Below, in pieces: positions 1 through 8,850 of a stretch of DNA of 43,653 nt (position 1 is its first letter; each line of letters opens with the position of its first letter). The stretch is from Alphaproteobacteria bacterium (GTDB lineage: Bacteria; Pseudomonadota; Alphaproteobacteria; CACZRW01). The DNA lies in the NCBI GenBank assembly GCA_017507765.1, contig JAFWAG010000041.1, positions 1-43,653 on the forward strand. Direction: 5' to 3'. The position numbers were made by a program, and so were the translations under genes. Under the pieces are notes generated by a model, which was given only the letters and a program-made list of their open reading frames with translations, was not told the origin of the DNA and did no database searches.

Positions 1-2655
1 GCTACCGAGGTTATATCCGAAGATACAACCATCGGCGAATATACGGTAAAGGCGGACGGTATATCCCAAACTGGCGGCACTTTAACGCTTAATAATGCTT
101 TAGTTGTAAATGCGGACAGTGAATTCACCGGCGGGAATATTGTTGCCGACGGAATCCAAGACGCTGAGCGCCGTAACGGTATTGATGACAATCCGGGCAT
201 TTCCAATTTAACTTTTGGTAAGGACTTTGGTACTGCCGATATTAGCAACGGTGGCGGTATTGTTTCCCGTGGAGTTGTTACAATAGACGGCGGAACTTTT
301 AATGTTCGTGGTAATAACGACAAGATTTCCGATAAATGGGGAACTTTCGGCCAAGGGTCAATTATTGACGGCGAAGGCGGTATTGTCATGAATGGCGGTG
401 AAGTTAATGTCAGCGAAGGAGCTCAGTTAGTAAGCGGTCATAGCGGTGCCGGTGATAAAGTTATGGATATCAAAGCCGGAGTAATTAACGTTAACAACGG
501 TCTTATCCGAGCTTCTTCCGATAACGAAGAAAGCGCAAGCAATTATGGCGCAATTAAGTTTGGCAATAATGGTTTAAGCGGAGAAGAGTTTAAAGCCGCT
601 ACCGTTAATATAAACGGCGGAACACTTGCTTCCCGTGCTACCACGATTGATAAAGGCGCCCGTCTTAATGTGAACGGCGGAACTTTGGACTTGGTCGGCG
701 ATATCCAATGGGACGGAGATGACAAACCCGAAGCTACTGACAAAGTTGGTACTTTGACTTTGAATGCCACTGATGATGATACTGCTTCCGGTACTTTGGC
801 AATTGCTTCCGGAGCGGTAGTAAATGCCAATAAAGTTGCTATCAGCAACCAAGGTGTTATTGAACTTTCCGGTACTTTAAACGGTAACATTTCTTCTTCC
901 GGAAGCGGTAAAGACACCGTTGGTGATATTGATGTTCTGGCTGGCAGTGCCAAAATTAAAGGCAATGTAGACAAGCAGAATGTTTATCTTAAAGCCAATA
1001 AGAACCTTGGCGACTTAGTCGAAGGAGAGGTAAGCAACATCTATGAGCTTATGCTTGAAAACGGCGCTCAGGTTAATGCCGATGCCATAGCTTATGAAGC
1101 AGACAAGGCAAAAGCCAACGGCTTTAATACCGTAGACAGCTTGGTTATCGGTAGCTCCGGAACGGTTGCTGGCGAAGTATTTAACCTCAGCCAAGATTTC
1201 ACCGCTACCACCAAAACTAAGGTAAACAAGGGAGCAACTCTTTCCTTGGGTAAGAGCAACCTTACTTCCGGTTTGGTAACCTTAAAAGACGGTTCTTCTT
1301 TACAGACGGTTGTCGGTGCTTCTTCTGACGGAAAGGCTGCCGGAGCGGTTGGTAAAATTACCGGAAATGTCGCTCTTGACGGTTCGGTAAACTTACTTCC
1401 GGTTGTTGAAAACGGCGCAATTGACAGCGATTATCAATTCATCACCGGTACGGTTAGTGCGGCAGATGCAGAAAAAGATAAGTTTGTTATCAGCGGCACA
1501 AACGCTTTGTATGACGTAACTCTTGCAGATACTAACGATACCTTGACGGTTGCCAAGAAATCTGCGGCTGAGACCCAGAAGGTTCTGGAAGCTGCCGGCG
1601 GTTCAGCAAATGATGTCGGCGTAATCAATGCGTGGACGCAGAGTAGTGAAGGTATTACCGGTCAAGGCGCAGAGATTCAGGACAAGTTAACGGTTCTGGC
1701 TCAGACCAATCCGGCAGAAATGGTAAAAGCTACCAAAGCTTTGGCTCCTGATGCCGCTCCTTCGGTAACCTCTTCTGCCGCCGGTATAGTTACCAACGCC
1801 ATGAACGTTATTGGCAATCGTATGAGTGCCGGCTTAGCTGCAAGCGGAATTGTAACCGGAAAAAGCTCTGGTGATGCTCGCTTGAAAAACGGGGCATGGG
1901 CTCAATATCTGTATAACAAAGGAAAATATGACGTAACCGACGGTTTCGATACCAAGACTAACGGTTTTGCCGGCGGTTTTGACCATAAGTTCCAAGACTT
2001 CACCGTTGGTATCGGTTATTCCTATTCTGCTACGGATATTGATAGCGTTGGCAGAACTACGGACGCAGATACGCATACCGTATTTACTTATGGCGAATAC
2101 AAGCCTTCTAAATGGTTCTTAAACGGTATCGCTTCTTACAGCTTCGCCGATTATGACGAACATAAGAATGTTGCCGGAACCGGAGTTGAAGGTAAGTATG
2201 ATGTAAACACCTTTGGCGCTCAGATTATGGGCGGATATGACATGGGCTGGTTTACACCTATGGCAGGAGTTCGTTACTTGTACATCGACCAAGACGGATA
2301 TACCGACAGTGCAGGCCAGAATATTGCCGGCTCTTCTTCGGATATCTTTACCGGTGTAGTTGGAGCAAAAGCTGCCAAATCCTTTGCTATGGGTAAAGGT
2401 ATGTCTTTGACTCCGGAAGTCAGAGTTGCTGCAACGTATGACTTCGCCCGTGCGGATTCCTCCTCTACGGTAAGCTTGGCTAACGGTTCTTCTTATACCG
2501 TTAACGGCGACAAGCTGGACAGATTTGGTGTTGAAGTCGGCGCCGGAGTTAGCATGGATATCGACAACTTCGTTCTTTCTGCCCGTTATGAAGGAAAGTT
2601 CAAGAAAGATTACCATGACAACACTGGGTTATTGGAAGCCAGATATAACTTCTAA
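1..2655 (+). CDS. Autotransporter (type Va secretion), 3' part
   Basis: The reading frame is open from base 1, so the gene starts upstream of the window; 884 codons are present. The first ~600 residues are a repetitive, glycine-, asparagine- and threonine-rich passenger with recurring short units such as INGGTL and VNGGTL, typical of a right-handed beta-helix. The last ~265 residues, from about the WAQYLYNKGKYD segment, read as an alternating aromatic/hydrophobic transmembrane beta-barrel and end in LEARYNF with a terminal Phe, the usual outer-membrane assembly signal. The family inserts its barrel in the outer membrane and exposes or releases the passenger. No passenger enzyme motif was recognised, so adhesin is only a guess. 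A strong terminator follows 30 bases after the stop. The signal peptide and true start lie outside the window. Confidence 0.9.
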   Translation, partial: ATEVISEDTTIGEYTVKADGISQTGGTLTLNNALVVNADSEFTGGNIVADGIQDAERRNGIDDNPGISNLTFGKDFGTADISNGGGIVSRGVVTIDGGTFNVRGNNDKISDKWGTFGQGSIIDGEGGIVMNGGEVNVSEGAQLVSGHSGAGDKVMDIKAGVINVNNGLIRASSDNEESASNYGAIKFGNNGLSGEEFKAATVNINGGTLASRATTIDKGARLNVNGGTLDLVGDIQWDGDDKPEATDKVGTLTLNATDDDTASGTLAIASGAVVNANKVAISNQGVIELSGTLNGNISSSGSGKDTVGDIDVLAGSAKIKGNVDKQNVYLKANKNLGDLVEGEVSNIYELMLENGAQVNADAIAYEADKAKANGFNTVDSLVIGSSGTVAGEVFNLSQDFTATTKTKVNKGATLSLGKSNLTSGLVTLKDGSSLQTVVGASSDGKAAGAVGKITGNVALDGSVNLLPVVENGAIDSDYQFITGTVSAADAEKDKFVISGTNALYDVTLADTNDTLTVAKKSAAETQKVLEAAGGSANDVGVINAWTQSSEGITGQGAEIQDKLTVLAQTNPAEMVKATKALAPDAAPSVTSSAAGIVTNAMNVIGNRMSAGLAASGIVTGKSSGDARLKNGAWAQYLYNKGKYDVTDGFDTKTNGFAGGFDHKFQDFTVGIGYSYSATDIDSVGRTTDADTHTVFTYGEYKPSKWFLNGIASYSFADYDEHKNVAGTGVEGKYDVNTFGAQIMGGYDMGWFTPMAGVRYLYIDQDGYTDSAGQNIAGSSSDIFTGVVGAKAAKSFAMGKGMSLTPEVRVAATYDFARADSSSTVSLANGSSYTVNGDKLDRFGVEVGAGVSMDIDNFVLSARYEGKFKKDYHDNTGLLEARYNF

Positions 2656-2684
2656 TTCTTAAACCCAAACTAAAGCGACATACT

Positions 2685-2720
2685 TATCCCCCTTAAGGCA
2701 ACTCTTAAGGGGGATATTTT
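2685..2720 (+). terminator. Rho-independent terminator after the autotransporter
   Basis: A perfect 13-bp stem (2685-2697 with 2704-2716) encloses a 6-base loop and is followed by TTTT at 2717-2720. It lies between the autotransporter and a convergent small gene. The other strand also has A/T-rich flanks, so it may work in both directions. Confidence 0.9.
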
Positions 2721-2724
2721 ATGC

Positions 2725-3084
2725 TTAGGAAATGCTGGTCGGCTCGTCTTGGGCTGCCATCTGTAACATAGCGTTATAGATTTTCATCACCGTTTTCTCG
2801 TCTACCTTTCCCGCGCGTACTCCTGCTTTTAACATAATCTCTGACGGCTCCAAAGGAACCGCAACTAAGTCCATACTGTTCAATATGGCCAAAGTTTCCA
2901 TTGCTGCATTATAATGAGTAGACATAGCTTTATTACCTTTATCGTCTTTTAATTCCAATAAAGCTAAAAAAGCAAAACAAGTGCCTGAAAAAAGTTTTCT
3001 AACATTATGATTTAATTGTCTTAATATTTTATTACCATTTTTGTTTCGCACTTTGCAAATCACTTGCCTTCCTAAAGTACTCAT
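2725..3084 (-). CDS. Small hypothetical protein (119 aa)
   Basis: No family is recognised. The protein is basic at the N-terminus (several Lys/Arg in residues 6-30). It has a short hydrophobic stretch near residues 34-43 (GTCFAFLALL), then a helical, acidic C-terminal half with EPSEIMLKAGVRAG and DEKTVMKIYNAML. No clear ribosome binding site precedes the ATG at 3084. A second in-frame ATG, starting MSTHYNAAM at about residue 54, has an AAAGG-like sequence upstream and could be the real start of a ~66-residue protein. It converges on the autotransporter terminator and diverges from rplM. Its coding status is moderately supported by its length in an otherwise compact region. Confidence 0.5.
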   Translation of the reverse strand: MSTLGRQVICKVRNKNGNKILRQLNHNVRKLFSGTCFAFLALLELKDDKGNKAMSTHYNAAMETLAILNSMDLVAVPLEPSEIMLKAGVRAGKVDEKTVMKIYNAMLQMAAQDEPTSIS

Positions 3085-3119
3085 TTTGCAAAAACGTTTT
3101 TTGGCTGTAAAAGCTTATT

Positions 3120-3152
3120 TTGCAAAGCTTATAAAGTGGGTATTATAATACC
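3120..3152 (+). promoter_or_regulatory. Possible upstream promoter with 14-bp palindrome
   Basis: TTGCAA at 3120-3125 is spaced 18 bases from TATAAT at 3144-3149. The -10 sits inside a perfect 14-bp palindrome (GGTATTATAATACC, 3139-3152), which could be an operator for the rplM or orphan-gene direction. Function is inferred from sequence only. Confidence 0.35.
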
Positions 3153-3190
3153 AATATTGTAAATCATTGTTTTTAAAGTGTTATTTTCTG

Positions 3191-3218
3191 TTGACGGAAT
3201 ATGTTTTTGTGGCATAAT
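3191..3218 (+). promoter_or_regulatory. Promoter of rplM-rpsI
   Basis: TTGACG at 3191-3196, a 16-base spacer and CATAAT at 3213-3218 form a good sigma-70-type promoter about 50 bases before the rplM start. It is the best match in the intergenic region. Confidence 0.65.
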
Positions 3219-3270
3219 CAGCGCTCCGATTTTAAGGAAGTTTATACAATTTATAAAAGGTGTTGTTTAG

Positions 3271-3729
3271 ATGAAAACAATTTCAACCAAACCGGCCGAG
3301 GTTGTAAGAAAGTGGTATCTGATTGATGCCGAAGGCTTAGTCCTTGGTCGTCTTGCCAGCCAGATTGCAAAGATTTTGCGCGGCAAGCACAAAGCCACAT
3401 ACACTCCGCACATTGACTGCGGCGATAACGTAATCGTCATCAATGCGGAAAAGGTTCACCTTACCGGCAACAAGCTTATGGATAAGGTATATTATCATCA
3501 CACAGGTTTCCCTGGCGGGATTAAAGGCATTACCGCCGGCAAGCAGTTGGAAGCTCACCCTGAACGTGTTTTAATCAAAGCGGTCGAAAGAATGATTTCC
3601 CGTAACAAGCTTGGCCGTGCCCAGATGACCAAGTTGCACGTTTATGCAGGACCTGAGCATCCTCATGCGGGTCAGGTTCCGGAAGTTTTGGATATTGCCT
3701 CTATGAATCCCAAGAATAAAAGGAGCTAA
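3271..3729 (+). CDS. rplM: 50S ribosomal protein L13
   Basis: The 152-residue product matches L13, an early-assembly protein of the large ribosomal subunit. Recognisable blocks are [19 protein letters not shown] near the N-terminus, [19 protein letters not shown], and the [13 protein letters not shown] and [21 protein letters not shown] regions. Length is normal for alphaproteobacteria. It is followed after 2 bases by rpsI, the usual pairing, and a promoter lies at 3191-3218. L13 is known in some bacteria to regulate its own operon, but no leader structure was identified here. Confidence 0.97.
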   Translation: MKTISTKPAEVVRKWYLIDAEGLVLGRLASQIAKILRGKHKATYTPHIDCGDNVIVINAEKVHLTGNKLMDKVYYHHTGFPGGIKGITAGKQLEAHPERVLIKAVERMISRNKLGRAQMTKLHVYAGPEHPHAGQVPEVLDIASMNPKNKRS

Positions 3730-3731
3730 AA

Positions 3732-4244
3732 ATGAGCGAAGAAATTAAATCTCTTTCTGATCTCAAGAAAGCAGTTTCCGCCAAAGAAAAAGCTGTAAAA
3801 GCAGAAAAAGCGGAAGTTTCAGCGGCTCCGGTTAAAAGAGAGCCTAAAAAGGATAAGTTCGGTCGTTCTTATGCTACCGGCCGCCGTAAAGACGCTACTG
3901 CCAGAGTTTGGCTCAAGCAGGGTAAAGGCGACATTACGGTAAACGGTAAAGTTTTGGACGTTTACTTCCCTCGTCCGGTTTTAAGAATGATAATCAATCA
4001 GCCTTTTGTTGTTTCAAACCGTGTTGGTCAGTTTGACGTGGTTTGCACGGTAAAGGGCGGTGGATTGTCCGGTCAGGCAGGTGCTGTTCGTCATGGTATC
4101 AGCCGTTGCCTTGATTTATTTGAACCGGAATTGCATACAGCATTGAAAAAAGCCGGGTTCTTAACCCGTGACTCCCGTGTTGTTGAACGTAAGAAATACG
4201 GTAAAGCGAAAGCTCGCCGTAGCTTCCAGTTCTCCAAACGTTAA
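3732..4244 (+). CDS. rpsI: 30S ribosomal protein S9
   Basis: The C-terminal ~125 residues are canonical S9: [51 protein letters not shown], and the basic tail ending RRSFQFSKR whose last residues contact tRNA in the P site. The first ~45 residues are a Lys/Ala/Glu-rich extension, longer than in enterobacteria and common in alphaproteobacterial S9. AGGAG lies upstream of the ATG, within the end of rplM. A terminator hairpin follows at 4268-4294. Confidence 0.97.
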   Translation: MSEEIKSLSDLKKAVSAKEKAVKAEKAEVSAAPVKREPKKDKFGRSYATGRRKDATARVWLKQGKGDITVNGKVLDVYFPRPVLRMIINQPFVVSNRVGQFDVVCTVKGGGLSGQAGAVRHGISRCLDLFEPELHTALKKAGFLTRDSRVVERKKYGKAKARRSFQFSKR

Positions 4245-4267
4245 TTTTGGAATATTTCCAAATGGCG

Positions 4268-4294
4268 AAGGCTTCCCAATCGGGAAGCCTTTTT
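4268..4294 (+). terminator. Rho-independent terminator after rpsI
   Basis: A 10-bp stem (4268-4277 with 4282-4291) with the loop AATC is followed by a T run ending at 4294. It closes the rplM-rpsI operon. Confidence 0.9.
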
Positions 4295-4323
4295 GCTTCG
4301 TTGAGGAAACTTAAACCTCTCTT

Positions 4324-5241
4324 TTATCTGGTTAAAAGAATAGATGCCGATGTGGCATTAAACTTTTGCAAAGACTCGTGGATATCTGTCAAAACCGGAC
4401 TGTTTGCGGATATTACGAGCAAGGTTGTATTACTGGCCTTTATGATTAAAGCCATTTGTTCCAAGGGCTTAGTTTTATCCAAAACAATAATCGAGCCTTT
4501 AATGTTTAATTCGCTTAACTTTTGCATGACTTCGGCTCGCAAGCTTTCATCGGTAATCAGCACTTCAAAAGCGGTACGTTCATCATTTTTGGTACAGTAG
4601 GCAAATAAAAGGCGGAAAGCTTCCTCTGCCATATGCAGGTTTTTCTTTGCCTCTTCACTGCCGTCATAATAAACGGACATAGCGCAAGACTCGCTTATCG
4701 GGTTATGCAAAACCAAAGCGGGAACTTCAAGCTTGTTAAGAATAGAACATACCGAAGAGCCGATATTTACCGCTCGGTTAACCGGAAAATCAAAGCGTCC
4801 GTGTTTAGAACAAGACGTGCCGGCAAAGTAATAATCTGCGGCTTTCCAACCTGCCCAACCAAGAATAAGGATATCGGCGTTTTCCGATGCTTTTATTACT
4901 TCATCAACAATAATTCCCCGTCTAATCACCAGTTCGTATTTAATTTTATGGCTTTTGGTTGCGTATTCCAAAGCTTTTCGGACGGCTCCGGTTTGTACCT
5001 TCATCATGTCATCAATCATCTTATTAGTGTTGATTTTCATGCTTTTGGCAAACGGCGTTACGGTTAAGGAATAAGGCTGTTGGATAGCGTTTATCATATT
5101 GATATCTTCAATGCAGATAGCAATCAGATTTGCTTCCAACCTTTCTGCCAGCAATACAGCCTCGTCCAAAGCCGCTATACTGTAAGGTGAAGCGTCCAAG
5201 GCCAAAGCGATATTTTTTATGGCAAAAAGGGTTTTACTCAT
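4324..5241 (-). CDS. Tandem universal stress protein (UspA family)
   Basis: Two UspA-like domains lie in tandem over 305 residues. Domain 1 starts IKNIALALDASPYSIAALDEAVLLAERLEANLIAICIED, and its later part has DILILGWAG and the GSSVCSILNKLEVPALVLHN strand. Domain 2 (from about residue 195) is more diverged and lacks the usual glycine-rich nucleotide-binding motif, so it may not bind ATP. Family members are cytoplasmic and help cells survive stress; the substrate is unknown. The start ATG overlaps the stop of the upstream Lon-like gene by one base, which suggests translational coupling and a shared stress or proteostasis role. Confidence 0.8.
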   Translation of the reverse strand: MSKTLFAIKNIALALDASPYSIAALDEAVLLAERLEANLIAICIEDINMINAIQQPYSLTVTPFAKSMKINTNKMIDDMMKVQTGAVRKALEYATKSHKIKYELVIRRGIIVDEVIKASENADILILGWAGWKAADYYFAGTSCSKHGRFDFPVNRAVNIGSSVCSILNKLEVPALVLHNPISESCAMSVYYDGSEEAKKNLHMAEEAFRLLFAYCTKNDERTAFEVLITDESLRAEVMQKLSELNIKGSIIVLDKTKPLEQMALIIKASNTTLLVISANSPVLTDIHESLQKFNATSASILLTR

Positions 5242-6647
5242 TATTCTTTATCCCTTTCTCCTGCCACAGGGGCAGCATTAGAGTTTTTCAAATAAAAGTT
5301 TTTCAGGCGCAGCTGTACTTTCCGGTTTATCGAACCCAAAGGATACTCACCGTTTTCTTGGATTTCTCCGGCGGGAATGCCGGTCAAAAGCTCAATTCCC
5401 TCATCAATGGTAGTTATAGGATATATATGGAACATACCGTCTTTGGCGGCTTCCAAAACATCTTGGCGCAACATCAGATTAGGCACATTGCTTTTAGGGA
5501 TTAATACACCTTGGGTGCCGGTCAATCCCTGCATTTTACAAATATCAAAGAAGCCTTCGATTTTTTCATTCACGCCACCGATAGCCTGCACTTGTCCGAA
5601 TTGATTTACGGAACCGGTTACGGCTAAGTCCTGCCGTATAGGTACTTCGGCAATAGCGGATAAAAGGGCATAAAGCTCGGTAGAGGAGGCGGAATCTCCA
5701 TCCACTTCGCCATAAGACTGCTCAAACACCAAACTTGCCTCCAAAGACAAGGGAGTATCCTTGGCAAAGCGGGAAGCAAGGAAAGAGGATAGAATTAAAA
5801 CACCTTTGGTATGGGAAGGTCCGCCCAATTCGACTTCTCTTTCAATGTCGATAATTTCGCCTTTTCCTATACGGACTTGACATGTAACTCTGCTTGGCCG
5901 ACCAAAACTAAAGTGTGCAACTTCGTAAACAACCAGACTGTTAATCTGACCGATTACGGCACCTTGAGTTTGAATCATAATGATTCCACGGCGTATTTGC
6001 TCGTTCATAAGCTCTCTTAACTGGTCGGATCTTTTATCCCGAGCTTCCAAAGCTTGGTCTACATGATTTCTGCCGATAGTATTTGAATTGCTTACTCTGG
6101 CGCAATAGTCCGCTTCTTTGACCACATCGCTTATTTGGGAAATATGGGTGGAAAGCTTTCGGCTGTCGCTAACCAAGCGGGAGGAATATTCAATCACTCT
6201 GGCGACTGCCGAGCGGTTCATCGCCCGCAAAGATTTATCTTTGGTCAAATCCGCAATCAAGCGAGCGTATTTATTAACGTTTTCCGGCGTTCTGTCCATT
6301 GTGGAAGTAAAATGCGCTTCAATTTTGAAAAGCTCGGAAAACTCCGGATCATTTTCGGCAAGCAGATAATATAAATCCGGTTCACCGATAAGGATTACTT
6401 TCAAATCGGCATCAATAGGTTCCGGGTCAAGGATTACCGTACTGATAACGCTACTTTCTTCCCCGGGAGGGTCCATGGTTATTTTCTTGGAGCGTAAAGT
6501 GCGTTTTAAGGCTTCCCATGCCGCTGGGTGAGAAATAATGTTTCTTGCGTCCATGATTAAGAAACCGCCGTTTGCTTTATGCAAAGCCCCCGATTTTAAC
6601 AGATTAAAGTCCATGAACAAAGAACCGGATTGTTGAACTCTTTCCAT
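5241..6647 (-). CDS. Lon-like AAA protease, C-terminal portion (frameshifted from 6656-7681)
   Basis: This is the proteolytic half of a COG1067/LonB-like ATP-dependent protease. It has the family block SGALHKANGGFLIMDARN at residues 19-36, AAA lid helices, and a Lon-type peptidase domain with Ser319 in GEVDGDSASS and Lys362 in GGVNEKIEGF forming the Ser-Lys dyad. The upstream frame ends 8 bases before this ATG. In the family a continuous NPT-x-Q-NLVGRMERV stretch spans the junction; here the N-L-V-G-R codons are read one frame away, as if one A were missing in the AAA at about 6659-6661. The start shown has no good Shine-Dalgarno, so this is probably not an independent gene. It overlaps the stress-protein gene by one base. 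Confidence 0.85.
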   Translation of the reverse strand: MERVQQSGSLFMDFNLLKSGALHKANGGFLIMDARNIISHPAAWEALKRTLRSKKITMDPPGEESSVISTVILDPEPIDADLKVILIGEPDLYYLLAENDPEFSELFKIEAHFTSTMDRTPENVNKYARLIADLTKDKSLRAMNRSAVARVIEYSSRLVSDSRKLSTHISQISDVVKEADYCARVSNSNTIGRNHVDQALEARDKRSDQLRELMNEQIRRGIIMIQTQGAVIGQINSLVVYEVAHFSFGRPSRVTCQVRIGKGEIIDIEREVELGGPSHTKGVLILSSFLASRFAKDTPLSLEASLVFEQSYGEVDGDSASSTELYALLSAIAEVPIRQDLAVTGSVNQFGQVQAIGGVNEKIEGFFDICKMQGLTGTQGVLIPKSNVPNLMLRQDVLEAAKDGMFHIYPITTIDEGIELLTGIPAGEIQENGEYPLGSINRKVQLRLKNFYLKNSNAAPVAGERDKE

Positions 6648-6655
6648 GCGTCCGA

Positions 6656-7681
6656 CTAAGTTTGGCAGGTCGGATTGTCTAAGAATATAAGCGGTGCGCC
6701 GGAGTTTTTCTCATTTTTAACCATTACGTTCACGCAATAACGGCGCAAAGGTCCGTCCGAAAGTTTTTGCGGAAGATTCATCGGTTGAGAAGACGGTGTT
6801 AATTCTTCGTCTTCTTCATCTTCTGCTTCTTCGGGACGGAAGAATAAACCGACATTTTGAATAATATCTTTATTCAGTTCTTTTAAATATTCGGTTACGG
6901 ATTTTAACCCGCGGTATTTATTCTTTAAGTCGTTTATCAGATGACTTACGGCAAAATTAGCGACTTCTTCATTCAGTTTATTTATTTCTTCTTGCTGTTC
7001 TTTTTCCCATTTTGGAACGTCTCGGACGGCGACTTCCAATTCTTTTTGGGTCTGATTTAAATCTTCCAGTATTTCCGCCCGTTCTTCTTCGGGTAGGTTA
7101 TCAAAAGCTTCCGGTGTAATTACTTCGCCGTCTTTTGTCGGAGCAACTACCAACCCGACCGGCATACGAAGAACGGAAACATTTTTTCCTTTGGTTTTTA
7201 ATTGCAAGTCATTGAAGTAAGAGGTTTTTTGGTCGTTAAAATGTTCTTCGATAACTTTCAGGCGGTTTTTGTATTCTTCGCCTTCAAAGGCAGCCGGAAT
7301 AACCATTTGCAGACTTTCCAACAGGTTTTCAATGTCTTTGGCGAATACATCGCCTTTTCCCGAAGGAAGGCGCAAAGCCTTTGGTTTATGCGGAGCGTCA
7401 AAATTATTGATATAGCACCAGTCATCAGGGGTTTTTCTGCTTTTTGCCGCTTCGGTAAGCTGGCGTTTTATCAGGCTGGTTTTTCCGGTTCCTTCCGGAC
7501 CTACACAAAAGAGGTTATATCCGTCGGCATTAACATTTATGCAGAAATCAATTGCCACCAAAGCCCGTTCCTGCCCCAACGGAGAGTCCAAGTATTCAAG
7601 TTCGGAAGTTGTCCGAAATTGATTCAATTCGTCATCACAAGGGGTATAAAGTTCATTAACGGATAAAGGGGATACAGTCAT
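6656..7681 (-). CDS. Lon-like AAA protease, N-terminal ATPase portion (frameshifted)
   Basis: Walker A GPEGTGKT is at residues 61-68, after the family-typical LGQERALVAIDFCINVNADGYNLFCVG. A long charged insertion with predicted coiled coil (about 140-290) separates it from the rest, as usual in this family. The frame then ends in IFLDNPTCQT followed by TAG, exactly where relatives continue into the protease half. Joined with 5241-6647 by one inserted base, the protein would be about 813 residues, a normal family length. The start is supported by AGAGGA just before the ATG. All other domains look intact, so the lesion is recent, a sequencing or assembly error, or (less likely) recoding. Confidence 0.85.
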   Translation of the reverse strand: MTVSPLSVNELYTPCDDELNQFRTTSELEYLDSPLGQERALVAIDFCINVNADGYNLFCVGPEGTGKTSLIKRQLTEAAKSRKTPDDWCYINNFDAPHKPKALRLPSGKGDVFAKDIENLLESLQMVIPAAFEGEEYKNRLKVIEEHFNDQKTSYFNDLQLKTKGKNVSVLRMPVGLVVAPTKDGEVITPEAFDNLPEEERAEILEDLNQTQKELEVAVRDVPKWEKEQQEEINKLNEEVANFAVSHLINDLKNKYRGLKSVTEYLKELNKDIIQNVGLFFRPEEAEDEEDEELTPSSQPMNLPQKLSDGPLRRYCVNVMVKNEKNSGAPLIFLDNPTCQT

Positions 7682-7696
7682 TATTTCCTCTGATTA

Positions 7697-8665
7697 TTAT
7701 TGTTCTTTCAAAACTTTAACTTTCAACAGCATAGGCATTATCCGGCTTTCGGATTCCGAAAGTCGCTCTACGCTTTCCGCAACGATTCCGGGGTGAGTAT
7801 AAACGTGCTTAGGTGTAAATCGTAAAAATACCGGCAGAAAAGCAGGATATACCGGCTGAATACCTTCCAAAGCCCGCAGTTCCGCCAAAGATGACAAAGG
7901 ACGTAAAAGCTCGCTTCCTGCCGACGCCGCAAAGTTTCCTGCCAAAATAGTCGGTTCATCACGGCTTTTGGAAAACTCTGCCAAAGCCAGTACCGTGCGG
8001 CTGGCGTTTTTATAGTCTTTGGCTTTTTTCCATGGCGTAGCTATATTTGCCGCCGCAATGGAAATCGGTCTTCCGGCGGCCAAAACCGTTATCCACGGGG
8101 CAATTACTCCGTCGTTGTCGCTTAAATTGCCGCTGGCTTCAAACGGACGGGAAGATATAATTATGGTTTCTTTCTTTTTGCCGGTTAAAAGTTTTTTGCT
8201 GTACGGATAATTTTTGTTTATTTGCTCTGGCAATTTACCGCTTTTGCCTGCTTTGGCAAAAATCAGGGCGATGTCCGGATTATAAGTCGCTAAGATATTT
8301 TGCAATTCTTGATAATCTTTTGCTTTTTTATCCTGCGTATAAAGGAGCATAGCGAAGTTTTCCCCGTTTATTTCTTCGCTTTTTTGGTTAAACGGGCGAC
8401 CGGAATGAGCATAAATTATTGCCGCATTAGCAATAATAATCAGCAGTCCGAGCAGGGCAAAAGTCCATTTCCTTACCCCCAGACAATAAATAATAAGCAG
8501 GAGGGAAACGGTTATATAATAAAACCTAATCTCTCCGAAAAAGTCGAACTTCCAATCTAAGTGTGCCAAAAAAGGTATAAAAGTAAAAAGAGTTAAGAGA
8601 AATATAATCAAGGAAATAAGGGTATTTTCTCTTTTTTGATGTTTTCGTTTTTCCATATAACCCAT
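7697..8665 (-). CDS. Membrane protein with degenerate endonuclease/exonuclease/phosphatase (EEP) domain
   Basis: Three hydrophobic helices occupy roughly residues 15-35, 47-62 and 66-87. The soluble part (about 100-322) follows the layout of inner-membrane EEP-superfamily proteins: the DYQELQNILATYNPDIALIF segment stands where relatives have the metal-binding Asn and Glu, and TILAGNFAAS stands where the GDFN motif should be. Here the key acidic, Asn and His residues look replaced (AGNFAA for GDFNA, and RIMPMLL where an SDH motif would be). The fold call is moderate and catalytic activity is doubtful. AAGGA precedes the ATG. It is 15 bases upstream of the Lon-like gene and probably co-transcribed with it. 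Confidence 0.6.
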   Translation of the reverse strand: MGYMEKRKHQKRENTLISLIIFLLTLFTFIPFLAHLDWKFDFFGEIRFYYITVSLLLIIYCLGVRKWTFALLGLLIIIANAAIIYAHSGRPFNQKSEEINGENFAMLLYTQDKKAKDYQELQNILATYNPDIALIFAKAGKSGKLPEQINKNYPYSKKLLTGKKKETIIISSRPFEASGNLSDNDGVIAPWITVLAAGRPISIAAANIATPWKKAKDYKNASRTVLALAEFSKSRDEPTILAGNFAASAGSELLRPLSSLAELRALEGIQPVYPAFLPVFLRFTPKHVYTHPGIVAESVERLSESESRIMPMLLKVKVLKEQ

Positions 8666-8783
8666 GATTTTTTCCTTTTAAAAAGGTTTATCATAAAATT
8701 ATTGTACCTCAGCTTATCCTTCTAAATCGTTAACTTTTTGAGGCTACAACATAATATTAAAGCACAAACAGGTTTTCTAAATC

Positions 8784-8812
8784 TTAACATAAGCGTTTTT
8801 TTCGTTTATACT
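8784..8812 (+). promoter_or_regulatory. Promoter of the TPR membrane-protein gene
   Basis: TTAACA at 8784-8789, a 17-base spacer and TATACT at 8807-8812 place transcription start near 8819. This rules out the TTG at 8812 as the start codon and supports the ATG at 8851. Confidence 0.6.
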
Positions 8813-8850
8813 TGCAAAAATCCGACAGCCAAGGGGGAGAGAGGATACCT

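Noticed and set aside
4247-4600. 117-codon open frame on the plus strand
   Set aside because: It lies over the rpsI terminator and antisense to the stress-protein gene, and has no family resemblance.
6640-6670. Programmed -1 frameshift in the Lon-like gene
   Set aside because: No canonical slippery heptamer and no clear downstream stem were seen. A plain indel or sequence error is simpler.
8812-8850. TTG start for the TPR membrane protein
   Set aside because: It lies inside the predicted -10 box; the ATG at 8851 has a strong ribosome binding site.
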